From Proteromonas lacertae (taxonomy: Eukaryota > Sar > Bigyra > Opalinata > Proteromonadidae), in the NCBI GenBank assembly GCA_002245135.1, contig NGBS01000002.1, forward strand, positions 310,001-374,000: a DNA stretch of 64,000 nt. The letters run 5' to 3'. The notes below the pieces were generated by a model. That model did not search any database and had not been told where the DNA came from. It saw only the letters and a list, made by a program, of their open reading frames with translations. The position numbers and the translations under genes are program-made. Positions 1 through 10,696 of this stretch are shown piece after piece (positions within the stretch are counted from its first letter, which is position 1; each line of letters opens with the position of its first letter).

Positions 1-3000
1 TAAATATGACTTTAATTTATTCTGGAAATGTGGTAATAATATACTGTAGATTGATGTTTCGTTAATACCATATTCTAATTCAATTACTTTATAGTTAAAG
101 TAAAATGGTAATTCTTTATTCAATGAATCTAAGAACATACTGCTTGGTGTATTTCCTTTCAATGTAAATAAAACCATTTCATATTTATTCTTAGAATATT
201 CAATCATAGTATCTTTTATTAAACTGACATAATTACCAGGATCAATTGTATTTAATAGAATGTTATTATTACATAACTTCACATCGTCAACATATAACAA
301 TGAAGTAGAAATTAATAAGTTATGATTTATATCTATTTTATCCATCATTCTGCTAATCTCATAATTAGAAAAGTCACTAATATATATAACAAAATCATTA
401 CCAAAATTATGTTGTTTAACAATATTAACTAAATCATTCACTATTGTTTCATACATGACAACAATATTAATATCATATTTATCCTTCATATCAATCTTAG
501 TTTTCAATAATGAAGAATATAATCTAATAGTATAACCTTGTGGGTGAGTTTTTCTATTGATTAATACTATTTTCAATGGTAAAGCTGATGTATTTTTATA
601 TCCATTAGTTGGGATTCTCATATAATCAACAATCATCATTTTATCTCGAATAAATGGATATACTTCAAACTGATCATTTTGATTAACATCAGCTGAACTA
701 TTATTATTATTAACTCTAGATAGTATATTTGCATTATTATTATTATTATTATTACTATATTCAAACCAATTCTTTATATATTTATTCACTGTTATATTAA
801 CTACATATGGAACAGAGAATATCCAATCAGGATAAACTACTGAATCATATATATTAATATATTCTTCAGAATAGGGTATATAATTGATAGTATTGAATGA
901 ATAAACGTGATAATTATTACTAGTGCCATTTATATAAGAATTTAATATATCAATATTCATATTAATAACCAACAAATCATTATGAATTCTGGTTAGATTG
1001 TAATACTGAAAACACTCTTTACATTGATCATTATCCATTAATGTTATAATTAAATCATCTTCTTCAAGTGTATTATAAACTGCAGGACTGTATGAAGCAT
1101 TGGTTATATCAGTAACAATACTTGTCTTTAACTGATAATCTTTACTTATATTATCTATCATTAACTTTATTTTATCATTATAATCATTTAGTTTGTAGAT
1201 GAATACAAATCTTGTGTATTTATGTATTTGTAGTATTGTATGTAATTGGTAATAAATCATCATACTGCTAGACATTCCTACTTTATTTATACTCTCAATA
1301 TTATCTAATTCATCATTAGTAATGTAAGGATCAAGATAATAATATTCTATCTTTCTTTGTTTAAAGTAATTACCTAATAATGCACCACAATCATTATCTC
1401 CATTACTCAATACTGTTAATATATTATCATTATCAATCTCATCAAACTTAGAGATTATATTATTACAATTCTGAGTATTATAATTTCTATATTCAATCTT
1501 TACTACTAAATTGTAACTTGCTGCTAATGAAACATATTCATTTGTAATTGCTGTAATTTTAGTTAGAAGTTGAGAATCTGAAACTTTATTCTGATTATTA
1601 ATGCTATTCTTCTTAATGTCTAATATAAATATTCCTTTTGTATATATTATTGGACTACACTTTGATTTACAATCACACTGTAATGGATATATATAATTGG
1701 GCTGTAAGAACTCCTGACTAAATGCTGAATTGTAATTGGCTGTATTATCTACAGTGATTTCATTATAATTAGTAACTCCTTGTAGTTTAAACAGTGATGT
1801 TTGATGTTGTAATATATTATCAGATGTATAATATAAATCACCCTTTGGCGCATAGTTTAATCCAGTTTCTTTATTACCATATAAATCATAAATATTCTTT
1901 CTTAAACAATTACTGAAATCTTTACTTTGTTCATGACAATCAGTTAGTAATTTTGGTACAACCAACGAACATGTCAAATGTACAATAAACATACGTTCAT
2001 TGTAATTAACTTGATTAAACGTATAACTTATTAAATCCTTCATTATTTCTGCATACATCTTCTTAGAATCAAAGATTGTAGTTGAAAATATATTCCACAT
2101 AGTATGTGCACCACTTTGTTTATAATCTTCTAATAATACTTTTGGATCTTCACTTATATGTAATATATTCAATTCAATACTTAGATTCTTAACAATGAAC
2201 TTATTAATAAATGAACTTCTACAGTTTGTATAATTATATGGTAAATAAATAATCACATCTGTTATTTTATTAACATTATCTGGTAATAGATTCTCATCAA
2301 AACTACAAGTTATTGGATCAATTAACACTGCAGTAGACACTTGTTTATTCCAACTCTTTACTTTAGCATTGATTAAATCAACAGCTAATTTACCATCATC
2401 AGTATCAACAGTAATAACCACATACTTTTCATTATTGTTATTATTGATTCTTGGTACATTAGCATCATAATATTTCATATCTCTTAATAGGAAATTACCG
2501 GTATACATAATATTCTTATCACACTGTTGTCCTACCAATGAAGATGTTGATATTAATAACGAATTACTGTTGGATATGTCATCTAAAATAACCTTTGGAA
2601 TTGGAGTGTTGAATATCCATACAAATACACCAAAGCAACTACTGTTACTACTGAATAAGAATGAATGAATAGCGTTAATTACCTTACTACTATCATTACT
2701 AATCCAAATATAAGGTAATGCATTATCATCTAAGTGATACAAGGTAATAAATAGTGTATTAATCTCCTGATAATGGTTTTTATTATTATTGGTCTTCATT
2801 TCATCTAATCCAATAAAGAATATCTTGTTATATTTATTATCTACATCATTTGTGGCTGATATTATCTTCTTATTACCATTTATACTGCATATTGTACGTT
2901 GATAAGAGGGCTGTAATAATCTATCTTCATTATTGAATGTATAAGTTGTTTTTTCTATTACTAATGGGTAGTATAAATTGTTATAAACATCATTATCATC

Positions 3001-3951
3001 TCTTAATGTATAGATGCTGTATTTATTGTGCAAATAATTAGATAATATTTCTTTATTATCTACGTAATATTGCTTAATTAAATTCTGGAATAATGGTGTA
3101 TAAAACATATGTAATGTTGAATATATCTTCTTCACTATATTCAAGTATCTAATGTAAGCATCAATACTGCTGTACTTAAAATGAATATCTTCATAACGAT
3201 CACCTTGATGTTGCTGTATTGCCATTGGGAAATAAATTGTATGAATACCCCAATAACCTCCTTGATTCTTTGATCTATTTAAAATCTCTCTCTGAGTAAG
3301 GAAATCTAAAAATACATAACGGTTCATTGAGTGGTATATATTATTAAATATTTTATCGATAAAAATATTCTTTTTCTCCATTGAAACGATTGTAATTCCA
3401 TTACCATATTTTGATTTGACAGTGGCACCATCATCAATTGGGTAATATGGACATGCTAAACCAGCTACAGCACAATAATTACTTATCCATTCATATTCAG
3501 GTGGTGGAGTGGAATCTTCACCTACAAAGATAATTGGACCATCATATGTGAAATACTTAATAACTATTTAAATTAAATAATATAAAAATGTAATATTTAT
3601 ACTGATTTCATAGGGAAAAGTGGGATTTCCAGTAGAATATACATTAGGAAGGCAGCCACTATATTCATCCATAATAAATACACTGTTAGATGTTGTATCA
3701 ATAGGTTGATTTACAAAAGTACCTGAATGGGTATAAATAACAACATCATTAACAGGACTAAAGGATTCGTTAGAACATTTGAATAAAAGATTAATATTAC
3801 TTTGATGTTTAAATACATTTGAGTAAACTCCTGATAAATAGGAAATAGACTCTGAAGTACACTCGTTCGTCTCTTTGTTTAGCACAATATAAAGGCTTTT
3901 ATCTGCAGCAACCAGTGAGATAAGTAAAAGCAGCAAAATTAATCTGTTCAT
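1..3951 (-). CDS. tandem Venus-flytrap (urea/amide-binding-like) receptor protein, 3' part outside window
   Basis: Begins at ATG 3951 with a clear signal peptide (MNRLILLLLLISLVAA). A 39-nt intron (3564-3602, phase 1) is followed by an uninterrupted frame to the window edge, giving 1,304 codons so far. The translation holds at least three complete flytrap-like units and part of a fourth. Unit boundaries are marked by Cys-rich junctions such as QCDCKSKC near 1,670. Units carry a Cys-Asn motif (VGQQCDKNIMYTG near 2,520; KLCNNNILLNT near 260) like the EGxECSxNxxYTG signature of bacterial urea/short-chain-amide ABC substrate-binding proteins (UrtA/AmiC type). The same module builds the receptor at 17.4-29.1 kb, so the two are paralogues. 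The domains should face outside the cell. Whether a 7TM domain follows cannot be seen because the 3' end is missing. Ligand unknown. Confidence 0.8.
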
Positions 3952-4635
3952 ATCTAAAACAGAATGATTTTATTTTATTAGAATAACTGCAATTTGACCT
4001 TTGACATGTATTTTGGTCAAATTACTTTTTTTGCATTTCTATTTTTTCATCGCCAAACAGATGATATAATATACTTTTGAAATGTTAATTTATCTAAGGT
4101 TGTTGTATGTTATAGCGGTTAGTTTAGTAATGATTTATTAAGCTCAGAATTTAGATGATAATGTATATATTATAATATAATCATGGATTTGTTTTACTTA
4201 TCATTTTGCTTACTTTTAAAGATTTTTAATAGCCAGATTAATAACGATTTTTATACATTTACTGTAAACTTCGTCGCTTGTCCTGGCAAAATAGATTTTG
4301 TATTTATCTGATTCTTTTTACTTGTTTATGGTAATTTAGTTATTGATAAATACATTCATTATTTTAATTTTATTGTATAGATTCAGGCATAGATGAGGTG
4401 AAACGTCCTGATGCTGTAAGTAGAAGATGTGAAAGCATTTGAGTGAGGTTCAGTAACTTTTGTAAAATGATAATTTAATGTTTTATTTGTCAGTTTAAAA
4501 ATGTTGTTTGTTGCATAATGTAATTCATATCTCAAATAATTACCACATCTATATTGGCTATGTAAAGATATTCTTTATTTTTATTTTCAAGTCAAAGCTT
4601 GACAGTTTGGATCTTTAATTGGGATTTTTGAAAGA
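3952..4635. other. divergent intergenic region
   Basis: About 680 bp between two divergent genes, very AT-rich. A short frame from ATG 4183 (DLFYLSFCLLL...) starts like a signal peptide, and a peptide-like stretch near 4,390-4,441 could be a second exon, but no splice joins them in frame. No gene is called. The segment next to 4636 should hold the Hsp110 promoter. Confidence 0.4.
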
Positions 4636-7433
4636 ATGTCGATTTATGGAATTGATATTGGTGGTACGAATATAGTTATCGGCACAATTGTCACTGAAAG
4701 ATTAATTAAAGGGAGTGTTGGATGTGAGATTTTACTTAATGACTGTTCTCATCGTAAAACACCGTATATCAATATACTCTTTATTATGCTAGTGCTGTTG
4801 TTTCTTTTAAAGATCAACAAAGGTTCATTGGTGAACATGCTTCACAACAGGAACTAACTAATTATAAAAATACTGTCTCTTACATCAAAGATTTGTTTGG
4901 TAAAAAAATGTCAGACCAAGATATACAACATAGTCTAAGATATCATCCTACTGTAATGAAAGGTCAAAATGATGAAATTTCATTTCAAGTGAATTATATG
5001 AATAAAAATCAAGTATTTACAACAGAACAAATCTACCTTACCCTTCTACACAGAATTTCTCAAATTATCAACAACGACAGAAGTAATAAATACGATCCTA
5101 TCACATGTACAATCGCAGTCCCATCATATTATAATCTCAATCAAAGAGCTATACTCACTGACTTAGCAAAAATGACAGATTATAAATGTAGTGGAGTTAT
5201 ACCAGAATGCACAGCTACAGCATTAGCATATGGTATAATGAATTTACAAAGACTGAATGCCGAAGAAAAGGACACGATTGTGATGTTTGTAGATATGGGT
5301 TATATTTCAGCATCAGCTTCTGTTGTAAAATATTCAAAGAATTCACTAACTGTCTTATCCAATGAATTTGATTCATCATTAGGTGGTAGATTGATAGATG
5401 AGATTGTCTCTGATTTTATAGCAGATGCATTTGTTCAAAAGTATCATGAAGATCCGAGAAAAAATCCAAAAGCACTATTAAAGCTAAGAAAAGCAGCTGA
5501 AAAGTGTAAATTGAGTTTAAGTCCACAGGGAGTAAGTCATGCAGAAGTTGATGTTGAAAGTTTAATGAATGATATTGATTTCCATACAAGAATGCAATTA
5601 ACTGATTTAGAAAGTGGATTAAAAGCAAAACATATACCTGAAAGATTAACGGCAATAATAGAAAGAGCCTTGAAATCAGCTGGTATTACTGATTTATCTA
5701 TGATTAGTTCTACTGAAATTACAGGTGGATCTATTCGTATTCCTTTGTTGAAGAAAACAGTTGCCGAATTTTTACATTACGATTTAACAGTGATTAATTA
5801 TGGATTAAGTACAACATTGAATATGGATGAATGTATCGCAATTGGTTGTACATATTACAATGCAATTGGTAATGGAAAATGGAAATATGAAGTGAATGAA
5901 TGTCAATCCATTAAAATAGATCCTTCTGATCTTATAGGAAAAGGATTATCGTTAAATCAAGTTAGTGCATTCAAGAAAGTAGAAAAAGATATGCAAAATC
6001 AAGATGAAATGTTAAAAGAAAAAGCTGAAAAATGTAATAAATTAGAATCATTGATATATTTATATCGTAATAAATTAGATAGTATTAAAGACATTCCTCC
6101 TCCAAAGAAATTAGCATTTCAAGAAACATTAAGAGCAACTCAGGATTGGTTAGAATCATATGAATGTGAAAATGCTGATGCATTTACTGTTGATCATAAA
6201 GTTTCCAGTTTGCAGAACGATTTTGAAGCATTAACAATGAAGAATTTAACACCAAAAAATGAAAGAAAAGAAGCGTATAATCAGATTGAGGAATTGGTGA
6301 AAGAATATACAGATATTATACAATCATTTGTATTTTTAATTGTTATTATATTTTATGAATAGGATAGTAAATATACTGCATTAACATTCGAAACAAAAGA
6401 TAAAGTCCGTGGAGTGTGTAAAGAAGCAACTGATTGGTTAGATGCTGCTCAAGATAGACCAATCCAACCAAAACCAGAAGAGATTCTTCAACAGAAAGAT
6501 GAATTTGAAAAAAGATTAAAAGAATTAGTTTTCCCAGGTTCAACCTCTTCAGGAAAGAAATTAACTCGTAGAGGATCAAGTGTTACTGATTTACCAGCAA
6601 TGGCTTCAGCTGCACCATCAGCAACACCTTCAGCAGCTCCACAAGTAAGTCCATCTGTTGCACAACCTTCTCATAGAAGAGGATCAAGTGTTGGTGTTTT
6701 ACCTCCTACTGCTCCTCAGGCAAATGCACCACCAAGACCATCACAACCACAACGTCCAGCAGCTACTGCAGCTTCTAATAATCCATTCGCACAAGGTGGA
6801 GCAGCAGCATCAATACAAAGAGCATCTTCTGGAAATACTAATCCATTTGCACAGAATTATCAACAAAGACAACCAACAGCAGGAGCAGCAGCTCAAGCTG
6901 GTTATACCCCACAACAACTACAGCAGCAACAGCAACAACAACAATATGCAGCATATCAGCAACAACAAGCTGCAGCTGCTAGAGGATATCCTCAACAACA
7001 ACAAGCAGCTTATCCACAACAACAGGCTTATGCTCAACAACAGCGGGCATATCCTCGACAACAAGTTGCATATCCACAGCAACAAGCTTATCCACAACAG
7101 CAACAATATACTCCCCAACAATTACAGCAACAACAATATGCAGCTTATCAACAGCAACAAGCTGCTGCAGCTGCAGCTAGAGGTTATCCACAACAACAAG
7201 CATATCCACAACAAGCTGGTTATGCTCAACAACAGGCTTATCCACAACAACAAGCATATCCACAACAACAATATGGTGCTTATCCTCAACAACAACAACA
7301 ATACACTCCACAACAACAACAAGCATATAATGCTCAATATGCTGCTTACCAGCAACAACAAGCTGCTGCTGCAGCTGCAGCAAGAGGATATCCACAGCAA
7401 CAACAACAATATCCTAGACAAGGAGGATGGTAA
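4636..7433 (+). CDS. Hsp110/Hsp70-superfamily chaperone with Q-rich prion-like tail
   Basis: Three exons (4636-4763, 4793-6329, 6363-7433) with introns of 29 and 33 nt give 911 aa. The N-terminal ATPase domain (about 1-380) starts YGIDIGGTNIVIGTI and contains RKTPAVVSF, the Hsp110-like FVDMGYISASASVV, and SLGGRLID. Spacing and substitutions match Hsp110/Sse1 nucleotide-exchange chaperones better than canonical Hsp70. A substrate-binding-like region with a helical C-lobe follows (TDWLDAAQDRP). From about residue 640 the protein becomes an S/P/A-rich linker and then a YPQQQ/AAYQQQQ repeat tail to the end. Known family role: nucleotide exchange for Hsp70 and disaggregation in the cytosol. There is no ER signal or KDEL. 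The prion-like tail is not usual for the family. Confidence 0.88.
6910..7425 (+). repeat. CAA-rich Y-P-Q-Q-Q coding repeat
   Basis: Imperfect tandem repeat inside the Hsp110-like gene, encoding units such as AYPQQQ, GYAQQQ and AAYQQQQAAAA. CAA/CAG-rich composition leaves other frames and the antisense strand open, which explains long spurious ORFs here. Confidence 0.85.
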
Positions 7434-7674
7434 TTATCATTTCTATTTAGGTTATTATTCAATCATACATATTGTAATTTACATATGTAATGTGAGATTA
7501 TTTTTTTTATTTGCATTGTGTGAATTATGTAATTTGTTAAAACAAAATATAACAGAATTGAATAGATTCTTTTGAATATATATACCATATGTTTAAAGAA
7601 AAAACATAACAAAAGCAAAATGTAAAAACAAAATATAACATATCAAAAAGATTAAATAAATAGAATAATATTCT

Positions 7675-8087
7675 TCACTTATAATCACTCCTAATAGGTT
7701 GCAGTACAAACTTATTTCTAGGTTCTTTTATTGGAGGAGTAGTGGGATGATTATCATTAGACTTAAATTCAGGCACTGGACGGCTGTCAATTGGATCTAA
7801 CAGAGAAGTCCTTCTTGGAGCAGATACTATGTTATGTTTTTCAACTATCAAAAAATAGAATTGAATAATAATACCTTCAATAGGGGAAAAACGAGGTAGA
7901 GGTCCTTCTATAGGATCAAGGCTTTGCCTTGCACGGGCTGATTTTGGTATGTGTATTGGAGAATCATAGTCGTATTTACTATCTTGAACAGTTGGTATAT
8001 CTGTTTTTAATTCAATTGGTTCTAATGTTCTAATTACTGGCTTATATTTCTGTAGAATATAGTAAAAATATTGAACTATACTGGCAT
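7675..8087 (-). CDS. hypothetical small protein with (L)(D/E)PIE repeats
   Basis: Not recognised. Three exons: 8082-8087 (only ATG CCA), 7875-8049 and 7675-7844, with introns of 32 and 30 nt, stop TGA, 116 aa. The protein repeats a short motif at irregular spacing: LEPIEL, LDPIEG, FSPIEV, LDPIDS, LQPIRS. It is basic and proline-rich, without a signal peptide or membrane segment, so it looks disordered and perhaps a linear-motif partner of something else. Support is compositional: coherent codons across three exons with canonical GTAT...TAG introns. The six-base first exon is the weakest part. It lies tail-to-tail with the Hsp110-like gene. Confidence 0.6.
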
Positions 8088-8270
8088 TTTTTATAAAATT
8101 ATAAACTCATTCTAATTATAGAGAAAAATTGATTTTATTTAATATGGCCGTTTTTGCAGTTATTTTTTAATTGTTGTTTTTTTATCAAATTACTTTTTCA
8201 TTCCCAACAAAAACAAGAAAATTCTATACATTATGTCATCAAAGTGCATTTCAGAAGAATATGACCTGCT

Positions 8271-10166
8271 TCAACATTTCTGCACAGGATATTTAATACT
8301 CAAATAAAGATAGTATGGTATCAGTGAAGGAGCAATCCTCATTGCACATAAATAACCAGACATAAATGCTCCTAAAAATCCATTAGTAACTGTTTAAACA
8401 AAATTAAAAAAAAATCATTTATATAAACAAAATATCAAAAAAAAGATATATCTTGTCCACATGTATACAGATTACTAAATGGAGTTTCATATGCAAATTC
8501 CTTCCAATTTGAAAATCTCTTTGGACAGCCAGATAATCCATAACTCGAACCATCTGGAGAGTTGATATAATATTGAGTAGTAACAGGAGTACTAGTTTCT
8601 TTAAACAATACATTGCCTTTCATCTTTGGGAATCTTTTATACATTAAATCTAATACTTTACTTTCAAATTCATTCTTTAATTCAGTATAATCTTCATCTC
8701 GATGTCGCGGTTTTTGATCATTCCATTTCTTATACCAATCATATTCACCACCTTCTGTCATTATTATAGCAATTGTTTTACCTGGATATTTCTCTAATAA
8801 TTCAGGATTCTTACTGCTTGGAAATGATGCAAATAAACCAGGTATAACTTTGGTCTTTTTATAATCTGATGTTATTTTATCAACATCATAATCAATTAAA
8901 TTCCAATAATTAGCAGCGGATATTCCTAATTCATCAGGTTTACCGTTTAATACCATCATTATCATGAAATGACCTAAGGATTGTGGAACACCTTCAAAGA
9001 TTTTGGTTAATTTGTATTGATCTCTTAATTTCTATTTTTATATAATACATAATAAATATATACTTCTGGTACAAGTTGTTTATATGTAATTGGCATTCCA
9101 ACAGCACTTACTACCTTGGATGCTCTTATCTCTATATCCTCTCTATTATTATATTTTACATTCACTCCAACTGCTTCATTCTTATCATTGAATAATATTG
9201 AAGTTACATTTGCACCTGTTAACACTCTTCCTCCTCTTCTTTCGATATATCTTATCCACTGTTTTGCTGGTTCTGATGCACCTTTCTAATCAAATAAATA
9301 AATAAATATTATTATTATACTTTAGGATAATAAGCACCGCTTATATAATGTGTTAAACCTACAGCATGCATAGCAAATGATGCTTTACAAGGAGGATCAC
9401 CATATACACCATATGGATGAGCTAATACTGCATATAACTTCTTATTAGAAGTTAATGAATCTAAAACTTCTTTCAATGTCATATTTGAATATTTGTTGAA
9501 CGGATCAGCAAAGTATTTGTCTAATAAATTGGCTAGTGGTCTTGGCAGCACTTTTAAAGCTTCGAAAAAATTCATTTTCTTAGCTGAGTCATATACCATG
9601 TTGATGAATTTGTCAATTGCTAGTTTTTCATCTGGAAACCATTTGTAGAGATTGTCTCTATATCTATCAAGTCCTTCTTCAAACACATATATATCATCCC
9701 CCATTTGTAACTCATCATATACATGTCCACTTTTTCCTCCATGCATTTCGTAAAATTCAATTGGTTCATCAGCAACACTATTCATAACATGATAGTATTG
9801 GTATTTATCTCCCATTTGACCTAAATAATGAATTCCTGTATCAAATTCATATCCATCCTTTTGGTAAGTGTGCATACAACCTCCTGCAACATCATGCTTC
9901 TCAAGTACTAATACTTTATATCCTGCTTGGCTTAAATGAGCAGCACAACCTAATCCACCTGGACCACTACCAATAACAATTGCATCTATGTCTGTGGGAA
10001 TTTTTTCTTTCTTAAATCCTATGGAAAACAATATTACGAGATAAATACGATTCTGAACAGGATTGTGTTCGTTTTTCAAATCTGCATCAGGATCAGGTGG
10101 GCATGGTGAAAAATATTTATACAATAAATAAATAAATAAGGGCAATGCGGTTAAGATGACAAACAT
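8271..10166 (-). CDS. FAD-dependent all-trans-retinol 13,14-reductase / carotenoid isomerase-like oxidoreductase
   Basis: Starts with a hydrophobic anchor (FVILTALPLFIYLLYKYF), followed by the dinucleotide-binding motif VIGSGPGGLG near residue 50, the second conserved block VLEKHDVAGGCMHTY, and FDTGIHYLG, all typical of RETSAT/CRTISO. Exons: 10049-10166, 9321-10018, 9064-9285, a fourth from 9031, and a last exon 8271-8389 ending in TNGFLGAFMSGYL, the family's C-terminal FAD-contact block after LYTCGQD. Introns are 30, 35 and 32 nt. The final junction is irregular: homology puts the exon end near 8446, where there is no GT, and an 8-T run precedes a TGA in frame (see findings). Probably an ER-membrane reductase or isomerase of polyene lipids; substrate not predictable. 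Confidence 0.85.
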
Positions 10167-10232
10167 TTTATTTTCTTTTTTCGAAAACCAGATCTTAATT
10201 CACATTCAAATAACCAATTTTTCATTTTTAAA

Positions 10233-10568
10233 ATGACATCTGAACTACAAGAAGGAACAATCAAGAAGATAGCTGTGTCAGTTGCAGATGAATCCAAAGT
10301 ATAGATATATAAGGTGATTATTCTAACATTAGTTTTCTAAAGATTCAATCACTGCTATTACTCAGGCGGCAACAGCATTTGCTTTATATCTTGCTTCAGC
10401 GTATTATTTTATATTGTTAAACAATTATATTTTAGGTCAAATGAGTTTACAAAAGAGAGAAGAGCTCAAAACATCAACAGTGCTGATGTTTTAGCTGCAC
10501 TCGATGAAATAAATTTCGATGAGTTTGTAGAACCAATTAAAAAGCATCTTGAAACTTGTGCTAAGTGA
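10233..10568 (+). CDS. POLE3: POLE3/Dpb4-like histone-fold protein
   Basis: Three exons (10233-10298, 10333-10400, 10436-10568; introns 34 and 35 nt) encode 88 aa. The whole protein is one NF-YB-type histone fold: FSKDSITAITQAATAFALYL, then SADVLAALDEINFDEFV and PIKKHLE. The order and spacing match DNA polymerase epsilon subunit 3 (Dpb4/CHRAC17), which pairs with POLE4 or CHRAC15 in replication and chromatin remodelling. Alternatives are another NF-YB-like subunit; the acidic tail common in POLE3 is missing. Its ATG lies 66 bp from that of the divergent RETSAT-like gene, implying a shared promoter region. Confidence 0.8.
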
Positions 10569-10696
10569 AATGAAAAGTGATTTACTAGATTTTGAATATA
10601 TAAAGTCGTAATTTAATTTTTTTTAACTCTATGTCTATGTATTATACAAAAACAAAACTACAACAAAAACATTTCATTCTAAAACAATATTTAAAT

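Noticed and set aside
4183-4441. Possible small secreted protein (signal-like start at 4183, peptide SGIDEVKRPDAVSRRCESI near 4390)
   Set aside because: No donor and acceptor pair joins the two pieces in the same frame; one stop intervenes in each attempt.
6658-7575. 305-codon overlapping frame and three antisense frames in the Hsp110 tail
   Set aside because: CAA-rich repeat shadows of the real chaperone frame.
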